Shown here piece by piece: positions 26,236 to 36,445 of a stretch of DNA of 64,000 nt; the first letter of the stretch is position 1, and the number at the start of each line of letters is the position of its first letter. The translations under genes and the position numbers were made by a program. The notes under the pieces were generated by a model. It saw nothing but the letters and a program-made list of their open reading frames with translations, had not been told where the DNA came from and searched no databases. The stretch comes from Hahellaceae bacterium (GTDB lineage Bacteria; Pseudomonadota; Gammaproteobacteria; Pseudomonadales; Oleiphilaceae), in the NCBI GenBank assembly GCA_016744695.1, contig JADGDV010000004.1:1-64000 (forward strand). The letters run 5' to 3'.

Positions 26236-27956
26236 TTAATCGAAGACTTCACCTAGCACATCACCAAAAGCCCCAGAGGGCGCTTTTATACCTAAATAAG
26301 CAGATAGCGTAGGGGCAATGTCTACTGTATGAATTTTACGCGTTACGTTCTCTGCATCTAAACCAGCCCCTGCAAATACCACAGGCACATAGGTGTCATA
26401 ATTCCACGGTGACCCATGAGTTGCAGCGACATGAAGCCCGTCAAAATCATTAATGAACCAATTGGGCTCAAATACCACGTAAATATCACCCGATCGTTCG
26501 GGGTAAAAATTATTAAGTACCGCTCGATATAACGGTGTATCAGGTACGTTTCCACGCTGTAATGAGGCACTTGATATAGCCGTTGAGGTGCCAGGAAAGC
26601 TCGCAAGCTCCTTCACGACAGCCTCTTCTAAGGCTTGTAGGTTAATCTCTTTATTATCAAGCACTGATTGGCTTAGGTATAAATAAGGGTGCGTATACTG
26701 CGCTATCAACTTGCCATGAATATTAAATTCTTTTTTCAAGCGAGTAATAGCCGCCTCTTTCTCCCAAGAATCAGGCTTTATGTAGCCAGCGGGGATATTA
26801 AGTGATTTTAAGTACCCTGGAGTATCTGGCCCACCATGGTCAGCAGAAAGTACAATAAGTGTATTTTTGAGACCGACCTGCTTGTCAACAAATTTAAACA
26901 GTTCCGCCAAGGTACGGTCTAACCTAAGTATATTGTCTTCTGACTCAAGACTTGTGGACCAAAGATATGCCCTACATAATCAGTTGATGAGAAGCTGACA
27001 CTTAGGTAATCGGTTACCTTGTCCTCACCCAACTTCTCTTCAAGTAAAAGGGTTTTTGCAAAGTTAAGCGTGATTTCATCACCTGCAGGGCTAAGGGTGA
27101 GCTGTGTTGTGTAATACTTGTCATCACTCTTAGCATAGGAATGAGGAAAAATACGCCCAAACCCACCGACATCAGTCTCCCACTCTCGATCATCGGTGTC
27201 GCCAAACAAATAACTCGATTTGTCATGCAATAAATCCCATGATTTACCGGCATACTGCTGAGCTATTTTTTTGCTATTCCAGTTCGTCACCCATTTTGGG
27301 TATTGGTCAAAGTAATAGTTACTGGTAACAAACTCACCATTAGCTTTCGAAAACCAAAATGCTTTCCCTGCATGGCCCGCCATAGACACAGCACCACGAT
27401 CTTTAACCGACACACCAAATACTTTCGCCTTGCCAGCGGTATTAGCCTTTAGCTCATCCCCAAAGGTTGTAACAAGTATCGCGGCTGGAGAACGTCCCTC
27501 ACTCCTTGCAGCTCGCTGAGTAGGGTCAATTTCTGTTTTAGCATCAACGTCGGCACCTTGACTTAATAAGGTGTAATTAGCATCTTCAATATTGTACGTC
27601 GATTGACCTTGTTTACGGTCTAACCACAGATTACCCACCATACCATGCACGGATGGTTGAGCGCCTGTTGCTAATGTAGTGTGACCAACGATGGTTTCTG
27701 TATTGGCATGCTCATGATGCGCATTGGAAAAAACAATGCCTTTCTCCCAAAGATATTTGAAGCCACCCTCACCTAGTCGATCATAATAACGCGTAGGCAA
27801 ATCACCACGCAGTTGGTCTACTGTAATTTGTAGTATCAGTTTGGGTTTATTTTTAGTGGGATTATGATCATCAGCGATAACACCTTGAGCCACTAATAAA
27901 GAAGAGAGCAGTAACAGACCTACTGTTAATAGCCGTACTTTTTTGCAACGTTGCAT
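26236..27956 (-). pseudogene. PafA-like alkaline phosphatase family gene, single frameshift
   Basis: One ~570-residue alkaline-phosphatase-superfamily enzyme (PafA / type I phosphodiesterase type) is split by a frameshift near 26950. The N-terminal part (start ATG 27956, AAGGGAC upstream, signal peptide GLLLLSSLLVAQGVIA) carries LQITVDQLRGDLPTRYYDRL and the nucleophile region TETIVGHTTLATGAQPSVHG, and ends SSTDYVGHIFGP. The remaining part, in another frame, carries ESEDNILRLDRTLAELF and the metal motif SADHGG. Between CAA (26952-26954) and CTT (26947-26949) two bases remain where one codon is expected, so one base was lost. All metal and catalytic motifs are otherwise intact, so the change is recent or a sequencing error. 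Confidence 0.85.
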
Positions 27957-28080
27957 AATTAGTCCCTTAAATATACTTTAAACAGAAACACTAACTGCTT
28001 GTATATCAATTTATACGCACAACCAATCATAGAACGAGAGTCTATAACTTTCAAGAAAATGTTGAATGATATTCAAATAG

Positions 28081-29358
28081 TTAAGGCTCGTTTTTACTCA
28101 TTTCCTGAGTCTCACATAAATAAGCACTATAAACCCAGCCAGCAAAGCGAACAACACCATTAAGAACATGCTCACTCCTCACCGAGGGAAATACATCAAA
28201 TGCATGTTGTGCCCCGGGAATCTCAGCATAAACCACAGGTTTGTCAGAAACCTGTTTTAGTGAGTCAACGAAATAGCGGGTTTCATCCGTAGAAACCAAT
28301 GTATCTTTATCGCCCTGAACCACCATAAAGGGCGGAGATTTTTTATGGATATGATTAATAGGTGATGCCTGTCGATATAGCCCAGGATTATCTTGTTTTG
28401 ACGCCTTTAAAACAGACATCTGTAATATCTGCTCTAATGCTTTATGGTATTGCAGACCTTTTTCATCATAGAAATCATAAATGCCATAAAATGGAATGCA
28501 GCCCTGTACCGAGGTATTTTCATTCTCAAAGCCTGGTTGAAACGGAGCATAATTCTCAGTAAGTGATAACAACGAACTTAAGTGTCCTCCTGCAGAGCCA
28601 CCCGTTGCCAAAATAAAATCAGGATTACCACCATATTCAGCAATATGCTTTTTTACCCACACCAAGGCTTTTTTGCAATCTACAATATGATCAGGAAATG
28701 TCGCCTGTGGGCTTAAACGATAGTTAATAGCCACGCATACCCAGCCCATTTCAGCCAGCCGATTCATTAGTGGAATCGCCTGCTCATTCTTACTTCCCAT
28801 CTTGTGCGTCCAGGCTCCACCATGTATTTGAAACAAAACGGGGGCATTTTCAGGCTGATTTCTGGATCTTCGTATATCCAGCTTTAAGTTAAAACCATCA
28901 ACCTGCTCGTAGGGTATATTTTTAAGACATTCAACCTCATTAGAACGGAGCTGTTTAAAGGGTCTAGCCAATTGTTTTTTATTTAGCGGTTGTACATCAT
29001 CATAAATAGCGTCTGGTTTTATTTGAGTACGGTAATCAACGCCTAAACCTTCTTGTAAACTGCGCTCAACCTCACCTTCTGCCTGATCAGCCTGTAGATG
29101 ATATTGGGTTATTCCCCACCAAGAGGCCAAAAACAGCAACAAACCTGCAGCCCCCAAAATACCATCAACAGCGCCTACACCAACAAATACAATAACGAGA
29201 ATGACTTGAAGTATAAGATGATGCCAAGCTAACTCTCCTACCAGCCAGCCAGAGATAAAGCTGATAAGAACACCCTTAGGATGCTTATAAACAGGAAAAT
29301 ATAAATTGTAAGTGGCCCATGCACTCAGTGAAGCTAAAACCAGAAAAACAAACGTCAT
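28081..29358 (-). CDS. Membrane-attached alpha/beta hydrolase (HSL-type esterase)
   Basis: A 425-residue protein. The first ~110 residues have about three transmembrane helices (MTFVFLVLASLSAWATYNLY; LILQVILVIVFVGVGAVDGI; LGAAGLLLFLASWWGI). The rest is a carboxylesterase of the hormone-sensitive lipase group: oxyanion motif QIHGGAWTHK, nucleophile ATGGSAGGHLSSLL, acid VVQGDKDTLV and His GAQHAFDVF. The catalytic triad is complete. Substrate probably short- to medium-chain esters; the helices may anchor it in the inner membrane, an uncommon addition for this family. Confidence 0.85.
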   Translation of the reverse strand: MTFVFLVLASLSAWATYNLYFPVYKHPKGVLISFISGWLVGELAWHHLILQVILVIVFVGVGAVDGILGAAGLLLFLASWWGITQYHLQADQAEGEVERSLQEGLGVDYRTQIKPDAIYDDVQPLNKKQLARPFKQLRSNEVECLKNIPYEQVDGFNLKLDIRRSRNQPENAPVLFQIHGGAWTHKMGSKNEQAIPLMNRLAEMGWVCVAINYRLSPQATFPDHIVDCKKALVWVKKHIAEYGGNPDFILATGGSAGGHLSSLLSLTENYAPFQPGFENENTSVQGCIPFYGIYDFYDEKGLQYHKALEQILQMSVLKASKQDNPGLYRQASPINHIHKKSPPFMVVQGDKDTLVSTDETRYFVDSLKQVSDKPVVYAEIPGAQHAFDVFPSVRSEHVLNGVVRFAGWVYSAYLCETQEMSKNEP

Positions 29359-29469
29359 ATCATCTACACCCTTACCGAATTTCTTAAAACAGCCATCAGT
29401 CTACTCCTCATCAGAGCCCTGACAAGCTATTAATACAGCTATACTGATACATATTAAAGAGGATTGACG

Positions 29470-30852
29470 ATGCAAAAACAAACCACAACCCACAGTGCTC
29501 TTGACCTCTTCTCGATAGGTATAGGCCCTTCAAGCTCACATACCATCGGCCCAATGCGTGCAGCCCATTTATTTGTTCAAGGACTGGCTTACAAAAAAAT
29601 GAGTCGAGTGGAGTGCACGTTATACGGTTCTTTAGCATTAACAGGTAAAGGCCATGGGACCGGTGATGCCATTATTCTAGGGCTTTCGGGTTTTCAGCCT
29701 GAAACAATAACCATGACAGAAAATGAATCCGTTCTAACTGATGTTCACGATCAAGCCTCACTTCAACTAAACAAGCAATCAACTATTCACTTTAACCCGG
29801 AAAAAGATATCGTCTTTCTTAAAACCCAGTTAATGCCAAAACACTCAAATGGACTAACGCTTAAAGCCTACTGTAACAATGGCACACTCATTAAAAGTAA
29901 GGGCTACTACTCCGTTGGAGGCGGCTTTATTTGTGATGAGAATGGGCAGGCTATTGATCTGGTAAAACAACCCTTAGAATGCCCCCATTCATTTAATATA
30001 ACGGCTCAACTCATTAAATTTTGCAAACAAGAACGTTGCTCCATTAGTCATATTATGTGGCAAAATGAATGTGCATGGCGTTCAAAAAGCGAGCTTAAGA
30101 AGCAGCTATTGAATCTATGGGAAGTAATGAATGACAGCATTGAGGTAGGCCTTCAAACAGAAGGCGTACTGCCGGGAGGGTTACAGGTAAAACGTCGAGC
30201 CCCGAAGCTTTATCAAAAGCTATTGTCCTCAAACGATAACGCCAGCAACAAAACAGCAATACTTGATTGGCTGAGCGTGTATGCCATGGCCGTAAATGAA
30301 GAGAATGCAGCCGGAGGCCGTGTCGTGACAGCACCCACCAACGGAGCAGCCGGCATTATTCCCGCGGTGCTTAAATACTATTTCGAACACCTTGCACCCT
30401 ACAACGAACAAACCGTTATCGACTATTTACTAACGGCAGGCGCTATCGGTATTCTTTACAAAGAAGGCGCCTCGTTATCTGCCGCAGAGGTGGGGGGCCA
30501 GGGTGAAGTGGGTGTTGCCTGCTCTATGGCAGCAGGTGCACTAGCCGCTATTCAAGGTGGCTCTATTTGGCAGGTTGAGAACGCGGCAGAAATTGGCATG
30601 GAGCATAACCTTGGCCTAACCTGCGACCCTATTGGCGGGCTGGTGCAAATCCCCTGTATTGAACGCAATACAATGGGCGCGGTAAAAGCGGTTAATGCAG
30701 CGCACCTTGCGTTAAATTCAGATGGCAGACACTTGGTTTCTTTAGACAAAGTGATTGCAACCATGATGCGTACAGGTAAAGATATGCAGCATCAATATAA
30801 AGAGACCTCTTTAGGAGGGCTGGCAATTCAGGTCAACATGCCTGAGTGCTAA
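29470..30852 (+). CDS. sdaA: L-serine dehydratase (iron-sulfur type)
   Basis: A 460-residue one-chain L-serine ammonia-lyase that turns serine into pyruvate and ammonia. [20 protein letters not shown] at the N-terminus and [20 protein letters not shown] near residue 280 are diagnostic; the [4Fe-4S] cysteines are in [30 protein letters not shown]. Start ATG 29470 is 7 bases after AGAGGA, preferred over TTG 29464. It diverges from the hydrolase on the minus strand and is followed 59 bases on by another hydrolase gene that could be co-transcribed. Confidence 0.93.
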   Translation: MQKQTTTHSALDLFSIGIGPSSSHTIGPMRAAHLFVQGLAYKKMSRVECTLYGSLALTGKGHGTGDAIILGLSGFQPETITMTENESVLTDVHDQASLQLNKQSTIHFNPEKDIVFLKTQLMPKHSNGLTLKAYCNNGTLIKSKGYYSVGGGFICDENGQAIDLVKQPLECPHSFNITAQLIKFCKQERCSISHIMWQNECAWRSKSELKKQLLNLWEVMNDSIEVGLQTEGVLPGGLQVKRRAPKLYQKLLSSNDNASNKTAILDWLSVYAMAVNEENAAGGRVVTAPTNGAAGIIPAVLKYYFEHLAPYNEQTVIDYLLTAGAIGILYKEGASLSAAEVGGQGEVGVACSMAAGALAAIQGGSIWQVENAAEIGMEHNLGLTCDPIGGLVQIPCIERNTMGAVKAVNAAHLALNSDGRHLVSLDKVIATMMRTGKDMQHQYKETSLGGLAIQVNMPEC

Positions 30853-30911
30853 TCAGCCAAGAGGTACATTCTTAACAATAAAACTAGCCTTACAGACAGA
30901 GAAAGCCAAGG

Positions 30912-31901
30912 ATGACTCAACGCTCCACAACCTTCATACTCATTTTTTTATTACTATCACAACTCACAGCCTGCGCCGCACCCAGAGCCGATCGCGATGT
31001 ATATGGCGATGGCCAGTTTGATAAAGGCTTTGCTCACTTTTCTGAATGGGGCGATCGAAAAGTAGCTTGGCTGGAACGCGGTGATGTTAATGGGTTTCCT
31101 GTGTTCTATGCTCATGGCAACCCGGGTTCTCGTTTAGAGTTACTTTTTCTTGATGAAAAGGCTCTGGAATATGGTATTCGCCTAATCGTACTGGACAGAC
31201 CAGGTCTTGGTCAGTCAGATTATGTGTCCGATTATGATTTATTAGACTTTGCTTCTGACATTGAAAAACTGGCGGATGAAAAAGGCATTGAACAATTTGG
31301 TCTAATCGGCTGGTCTAGTGGTGGCCCGCCAATACTAGCTACGGCTCATCAACTGCCTAAACGGGTTAAATTCGCTATATCAGTCTCAGGTTACACTAAT
31401 TTCGGTGAGTTTGACGAAGCAAGAGAGTTAATGAAAAGCTACGACCTGAGAGGACCAGAGCTGTCAGAAAAACGCCCTCGTTTATTTAATCAGGCGGTAA
31501 AGCTGGTTCGCTGGACGGACTTACAACTGCCCAATTTTTACATGAAAATGGCCGAAGCTGAAATGCCCGCCGCAGACCGAACAATTCTGGAAGACAAACA
31601 AATAGCAGAACTGTTTATCCGGAACCAACAAGAAGCCTTAAAACAAGGTGCCGAAGGGGCTATTCAAGACCTTGAAGTACAATGGGCTCCTTGGAGCTTT
31701 AGCCTCAAAGACATTAACGTGCCGGTGTATATTTATCAGGGCAAGAAAGATACTTTTGTTCCCTGGAAGTTTGGGCAGCACTTAGCAAAAACGATTCCCG
31801 GTGCTTCATTAATGCTGATGCCAGATGCAGGGCACTTAATGCCATTAGATCCCGTATTTCAGGATGAGCTATTTACGATGGTACTCAGGCATATTGATTA
31901 A
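30912..31901 (+). CDS. Alpha/beta hydrolase, probable lipoprotein
   Basis: A 329-residue alpha/beta-hydrolase. The N-terminus (ILIFLLLSQLTACAAPRADR) has an LTAC lipobox, so it should be lipid-anchored after the Cys at residue 21. Oxyanion HGNPGSRLE (~residue 60), nucleophile elbow LIGWSSGGPP (G-x-S-x-G), acid in YQGKKDTFVPW and His in PDAGHLMPLD complete the triad. It resembles soluble hydrolases of the epoxide-hydrolase/esterase fold; substrate unknown. Confidence 0.8.
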   Translation: MTQRSTTFILIFLLLSQLTACAAPRADRDVYGDGQFDKGFAHFSEWGDRKVAWLERGDVNGFPVFYAHGNPGSRLELLFLDEKALEYGIRLIVLDRPGLGQSDYVSDYDLLDFASDIEKLADEKGIEQFGLIGWSSGGPPILATAHQLPKRVKFAISVSGYTNFGEFDEARELMKSYDLRGPELSEKRPRLFNQAVKLVRWTDLQLPNFYMKMAEAEMPAADRTILEDKQIAELFIRNQQEALKQGAEGAIQDLEVQWAPWSFSLKDINVPVYIYQGKKDTFVPWKFGQHLAKTIPGASLMLMPDAGHLMPLDPVFQDELFTMVLRHID

Positions 31902-31914
31902 GCAGCCAGTAGAC

Positions 31915-32157
31915 TTATTGCTTACGAGAGAAGTGCTCTAGATCCAAGTTGATTCTGAGGTGAAGTAGCTCCATCACCACCTCTTTATCGACACCAGGTT
32001 TGGAGGCAAAACGTTTGATTAATGCTTCACAATGAGGCCAGGTATATTCAACGAAATCGTTGTTTAAACCTACTTTAAATAGTCGTACGCGGAGGGCTTC
32101 TTTAATCTCATCGGCACTTTCATGTTTTGGTATTCGAAAATCGATTACTTCACCCAT
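31915..32157 (-). CDS. Small protein of unknown function
   Basis: An 80-residue soluble helical protein behind AGAGGTG, on the strand opposite to and converging on the hydrolase (13 bases between stops). It opens MGEVIDFRIPKHESADEIKE and is rich in charged residues, with no Cys cluster, signal or membrane segment. I do not recognise a family. Ribosome site and coding-like composition support a real gene. Confidence 0.6.
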   Translation of the reverse strand: MGEVIDFRIPKHESADEIKEALRVRLFKVGLNNDFVEYTWPHCEALIKRFASKPGVDKEVVMELLHLRINLDLEHFSRKQ

Positions 32158-32354
32158 AAAAGCACCTCTAAAATCAATTTATTACCCCGCCCTTATTTAC
32201 AAGTTTAGTCTATAGAGTAGAGGTTTATCGTTAATCATAGATGGGTAATATTATTCAAACTCAATAGCAGACATTCAGTCTTGAAATAAAAGCCACTGAT
32301 TCAATTGAGCTCATTTAATATCGATTATAAATAAATTAACCAGCAGGGATGGTA

Positions 32355-33269
32355 ATGACAGGTAGGTTCCCTTTAGGCCCGGATAATATCATTCCGTTTG
32401 ATCTGCGAAGCCAGTTGATACAGCACTGCGTATACAAAACTAACTGCCAGCATTTTGGTTTTCTGATAGGTCAGCTCGCAGGCCCCTCTACACTAGGTTT
32501 AGTTGGTTTTTTAATGCAGCAATCACCGGATGTAGGTACAGCACTTCACTCGTTAGTTCGCTATGTCCACTTGCATGTACGAGGGGCTCTTATTTCTTTG
32601 GAAGAAAAAGATAATCTGGTATTCCTAGGGTATAGTGTTTATCAACCCGAAGTAGAGGCAACAGCACAACTTGAAGACGGTGCGCTTGCAATCGCATTTA
32701 ATCTTATGCGTAAACTGTGTGGCCCTACATGGCGACCGCTAAATATATTCTTTACGCGTAATACGCCAGAACATATAAGCCCTTACACTGATTTTTTTAA
32801 CGCACCTCTGAACTTTAATGCCGACCGCAATGGGTTATCATTTTCAGTCAAGTGGATGAAAAACCCTGTAAAAGGAGCTGACCCAGCCCTTAAACATTTT
32901 CTTCAAAAGCAGGTAGATCAACTTGGTAGTAGTCATGATGTTGATTTTGTAACCCAAGTACAGCGAGCTTTGCACTCAGCTCTACTGGCTCAGCAGGGAA
33001 ATATCACTCATGTCTCGGCGCTATTTTCCATGCACCCCCGTACGCTCAGTCGGCGACTTAAGTCTTGCGGTGTTAGCTTCCAGGAGCTCCTTGACCAAGG
33101 CGGTTATGAGGTTACTCAGCAACTATTGAAAAACTCTTCAATGGGGATTAGTCAAATCGCTGCCACCCTAGATTACTCCGACGCAAGCGCATTCACTCGT
33201 GCATTTCGGCGCTGGAGCGGGATGACTCCGGCAAACTGGCGAAAGAAAAACGAAGTTCAGCAGTCTTAG
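32355..33269 (+). CDS. AraC family regulator with arabinose-binding-like N-terminal domain
   Basis: A 304-residue transcription regulator. The N-terminal ~190 residues match the 'arabinose-binding domain of AraC, ArgR/OruR type' (HFGFLIGQLAGPSTLGLVGF; LHSLVRYVHLHVRGA). The C-terminal ~100 are a double helix-turn-helix (VSALFSMHPRTLSRRLKSCG; ISQIAATLDYSDASAFTRAF). ATG 32355 is 6 bases past AGGG; the ATG two codons earlier would overlap that site. Such proteins respond to small molecules, often lipids or amino acids. The nearest candidate target is the converging lpxR-like gene downstream or a distant operon; nothing here identifies it. Confidence 0.85.
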   Translation: MTGRFPLGPDNIIPFDLRSQLIQHCVYKTNCQHFGFLIGQLAGPSTLGLVGFLMQQSPDVGTALHSLVRYVHLHVRGALISLEEKDNLVFLGYSVYQPEVEATAQLEDGALAIAFNLMRKLCGPTWRPLNIFFTRNTPEHISPYTDFFNAPLNFNADRNGLSFSVKWMKNPVKGADPALKHFLQKQVDQLGSSHDVDFVTQVQRALHSALLAQQGNITHVSALFSMHPRTLSRRLKSCGVSFQELLDQGGYEVTQQLLKNSSMGISQIAATLDYSDASAFTRAFRRWSGMTPANWRKKNEVQQS

Positions 33270-33330
33270 GCCCAGCATTCCATACGCTGAATTTGTGTAT
33301 TTTAGAATTACAGAAGCACGCTAAGATTAT

Positions 33331-34386
33331 CTAGTAATTATAAGCAATGGTTGCTGCACCAAAATTAGTTTTACTCTTTTGCTCCTCAAACTGTGAGGTG
33401 CCACGTTGAGTGGAGAATATTAAGTTCCAATGTTGCCAGCCGAGGGCTATAGAAGCACTGATAAAGCCCTGATCATGAATTAACTCGACTGAATGGCTAT
33501 CTTTAAAGGTATTACCATCTATCGTTATGTCATTAAAAACATACTGTCCATAAGCAGACAAACCCAGCTGCCAAAACACTTTCTGAGGAGGGGCTTCTGC
33601 AAAGGTATTAACCGATCGGGCACCCAACGGCTGATAATAGGCGAAGTTTTGAGCGAGGTAATTACCCAGACGAAGCCCCAGACCCGCACCGACGTTGCTG
33701 CGCCAGTTGCCAATACCGGCCTCTCCCATCGCAATCCCATCTACGGAGAAATTACTTGCTATATCCCAGTCAAACAAACGCCTGACGTGTTCAGCCTCAA
33801 CACGAAATACCGGTTCATTACTAATCTGGTTATCCCAGCCATTTGGGGTTCTGGCTCCAATAATCTCATGAATAAAGGTCTGACTTTGTTCAGCCAACGC
33901 AGCAGGGCCCACTATCCCCAGCGTTAAACTTAGTGTATTTGAATGTCGTTCTTCAATGCTATATAGCCTGGATTTCCATAGTAATGACCCAACATAGGGC
34001 CGGTCATCAACAATAAGTTCTTCCTCTTCAATATCTGCAGGTGTATACATACCCTGAGTAACACCATAAGAAATAGCATATCTATTTTCATCACCCTAGT
34101 TTAAATAGGTCGCCTGAGTCAGCTTACGAATCCAGTCGGGCATTTGGATAGCGTCATAACTGTCAACTTTGTCATAGCCCCAGGAAAGACTGATGCCATT
34201 GCTATAACCATCATCGCTTGTATCAAGTACTCCGAAGGCGTCATTCTCTACTGTTAGCGCGAACCACCCGGAGCTATCTTCTGCTTGATCCTGAGGAGGC
34301 TCCTCAGCTAACACGTTATTAGAAAATGCAGTAATAGAAAATATTAAAGAAACTTTCATTAAAGCGTTAATTGGTTTTATCTGCAT
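33331..34386 (-). pseudogene. lpxR: LpxR-like lipid A deacylase (DUF2219) with in-frame amber stop
   Basis: One continuous reading frame of ~351 codons is interrupted only by a TAG at 34096-34098 (codon ~97). Before it come a signal peptide (KVSLIFSITAFSNNVLAEEP) and the DUF2219 opening WFALTVENDAFGVLDTSDDG then YSNGISLSW. After it the same frame continues GDENRYAISYGVTQGMYTPA, then the family's GARTPNGWDNQISNEP and SVELIHDQG, ending in IAYNY. LpxR removes the 3' acyl chains from lipid A in the outer membrane. The full-length layout with no other lesion suggests a recent nonsense mutation (CAG to TAG would explain it); suppression is possible but unproven. Confidence 0.85.
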
Positions 34387-34549
34387 GATACTTGCTCACT
34401 GATGATAGCGGATATCCTGATAGACAAGACGTTTATGGTTAACCTGGATACCCCTAGAATAATTGGATTTAGGCGATCGTATCATGGCCGCACCTATGGT
34501 TCAGGTGATCCAGATCATGAAATTCTATATACTTAAGTCAAGTATCCTG

Positions 34550-34569
34550 AATAGCAGACGACTGCTATT
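34550..34569. other. Perfect 8-base-pair hairpin between the lpxR-like and porin genes
   Basis: AATAGCAG and CTGCTATT pair around ACGA, 28 bases past the stop of the small outer membrane protein gene on the minus strand. No T-run follows in either direction, so terminator function is doubtful; it could protect the 3' end of that message. Confidence 0.35.
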
Positions 34570-34597
34570 AGCGGTGAGGTCTTGTCTTTGAATAGGT

Positions 34598-35155
34598 TTA
34601 AAACATAAACCCAAATAACAAACCACCACGATCAATGTCAACACGGTCTTTGTCGAGTACTTTAACGTATTCAAGGCCTATCATTATCATATCGAAATAG
34701 TAGATTGCACCAGCACCGTATGAGAATGAAAACTCATCGTGTGTATCTTTAACTTCAACACAGCGAAAACCGCAAACACGTTGTGCTGACTCGGATGATA
34801 CGAAGCTGGCACCTAAAAGTGCATAGGTATTAAGTCGACCAAAGGTGTGCTGTGGTTTTACATAAAAAGAAACATAATTATCAAGAGAAAACTTACTAAA
34901 CCCAGAGCTGTCGCTGCCCCCAAAACCTAGTCTTCCTTCTATGCCAAGATTGGGGTGGAAGTTGATCCCGCCAATAAGGTCAAAAGTGTACATTTCAAAC
35001 TGATTGTTTTTGTTGCTTTCTTCAATTTCAACCCAGCCTTGTGCAACACCAAAGTAAGTTCCAAGTATAGAGAACTTATCGCTAGACGTAGCAGCTACAA
35101 CCACTGAAGATGTGAGGCTAAGCAAGGATATTAGTACGTAAAGAAAGTATTTCAC
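34598..35155 (-). CDS. Outer membrane beta-barrel protein, OmpA/OmpX-sized
   Basis: A 185-residue exported protein: signal peptide MKYFLYVLISLLSLTSSVVV then AA, followed by eight likely beta-strands such as FEMYTFDLIGGINFHPNLGI and IYYFDMIMIGLEYVKVL, ending GGLLFGFMF with a terminal Phe. It belongs to the 'outer membrane protein beta-barrel' group of porin-like proteins with no known substrate. Two Cys in VCGFRCVEV may form a short disulfide loop. Confidence 0.75.
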   Translation of the reverse strand: MKYFLYVLISLLSLTSSVVVAATSSDKFSILGTYFGVAQGWVEIEESNKNNQFEMYTFDLIGGINFHPNLGIEGRLGFGGSDSSGFSKFSLDNYVSFYVKPQHTFGRLNTYALLGASFVSSESAQRVCGFRCVEVKDTHDEFSFSYGAGAIYYFDMIMIGLEYVKVLDKDRVDIDRGGLLFGFMF

Positions 35156-35288
35156 AATCGTATTCCTTTTAATATTTTTGTTATTCCGTTTTCAATTATA
35201 TTGTTTACTAGATGCAGTCTAACACATACCCACCGCCTTCAACTGCGGTTTATTTTAGAAAGCATTTTCAATTTGTTAAATACTTTAC

Positions 35289-35308
35289 CCGACTGAATAT
35301 TTAGTCGG
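35289..35308 (-). terminator. Possible terminator hairpin after the DUF2860 gene
   Basis: CCGACT and AGTCGG pair across an 8-base AT-rich loop, 7 bases past the DUF2860 stop. No T-run follows on the minus strand, so it is a weak candidate. Confidence 0.35.
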
Positions 35309-35315
35309 TAAACAT

Positions 35316-36353
35316 TTAAAAACGATACATCATTCCCAAGGTGAACTTTGCAATATCAGCATCATAAAAATCAATATTGGAATCAGCGGTAGCGCCGGCT
35401 AAAGAAGCCATAGCCGACCACCCTTTTAAATCAAAAGGTTGATGATAAAAGCCTGTGAAAGACAAACCATAAGTATCAACCTTTTCGGTTTTATCATAAA
35501 TAGGATTCATACCATCATGATTCGATTTTGCATAAGATATTGTGCTAACTAAACTATACCGGGGTGTTTGTAATGCATAAGCTAACTCAAGATCAAAACG
35601 CTCACGGCTCATAGCCGCACCATCAAGATCAAAGTTGTTGTACCTGATTTTAGGAATAAAAGCCTGCCCAGGTGCCAAGCCAAACTTATAACTTGCATCA
35701 AATGTAATTTGGTCACCTTCACGACTTAACTGCTCTATCTCTTCAACCGTTAAGCTTGGAATAGATTCCCCACTACGCTCGTCGTCAATGTCTTGCTTTC
35801 GATGGCTAAGGTTTACTTCCAGAGCAGTCCCCATAACAGATGACCAACCAAGACGGCCACCACTGGAATCTCTTTCAGTGTCTTCTCTGTCCTCACCGGT
35901 CAGGTAAGGGTCAGCCCAGATATTAGTAGGAAAACCAGAAAATAATATCGAACCAGACAAAGTGCCCTTATCAGAAACCTCCTGACGTATTCCACCCTGA
36001 AAAGCAAAGTCATATCTCACTAAATCTTCTAGCGTGTTACCCAAAAATAGCTGAGTACGCGTTTCAGCAAAGGTATACTTTAGCTCACCCGTAAAAAAAC
36101 CTCCTACGGTATGTTCACTACCAGGAGACTCGGTGTATGAATCAATACGGTCAGTGCCCACATCACCGGCATCACTTCCCTCAATCATGTTGCTAGCAAA
36201 GTCGGTATACGAAGCCCCCAATAGCACAAACCCACTCAAGCCATCTTCTTCTGGGATTTTATCCATGGCTAATGCATTTCCAGAAATGGTTAATGCAGCT
36301 ACCATAGAAGTAGAAGCTAACGTAAAGCGTGTGTTGCGGCGAGTTACTTTCAT
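35316..36353 (-). CDS. DUF2860 outer membrane protein
   Basis: A 345-residue outer membrane barrel of the DUF2860 family. ATG 36353 is behind AAGGG and opens a signal peptide (TLASTSMVAALTISGNALAM); the frame runs 16 codons further upstream without a ribosome site. The mature N-terminus IPEEDGLSGFVLLGASYTDF is the family signature, and strands alternate to the last residues (FTLGMMYRF). DUF2860 proteins occur in marine gammaproteobacteria, with unknown role. It diverges from the metallopeptidase gene with 92 bases between starts. Confidence 0.85.
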   Translation of the reverse strand: MKVTRRNTRFTLASTSMVAALTISGNALAMDKIPEEDGLSGFVLLGASYTDFASNMIEGSDAGDVGTDRIDSYTESPGSEHTVGGFFTGELKYTFAETRTQLFLGNTLEDLVRYDFAFQGGIRQEVSDKGTLSGSILFSGFPTNIWADPYLTGEDREDTERDSSGGRLGWSSVMGTALEVNLSHRKQDIDDERSGESIPSLTVEEIEQLSREGDQITFDASYKFGLAPGQAFIPKIRYNNFDLDGAAMSRERFDLELAYALQTPRYSLVSTISYAKSNHDGMNPIYDKTEKVDTYGLSFTGFYHQPFDLKGWSAMASLAGATADSNIDFYDADIAKFTLGMMYRF

Positions 36354-36445
36354 GAAAACCCTTAAATTGACTATTGGAAGATATATTCTATATAAAAACA
36401 TACTTTTATTATTTAGTTAATAAGAACAGTAAAAACTTACCAATA

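Noticed and set aside
26919-26960. Programmed ribosomal frameshift in the phosphatase gene
   Set aside because: No slippery heptamer or shift-prone codon run is visible at the junction, and this family is not known to use frameshifting.
34096-34098. TAG read as an unusual amino acid (pyrrolysine)
   Set aside because: No supporting genes are seen and the family has an ordinary residue in this region; a nonsense mutation is simpler.
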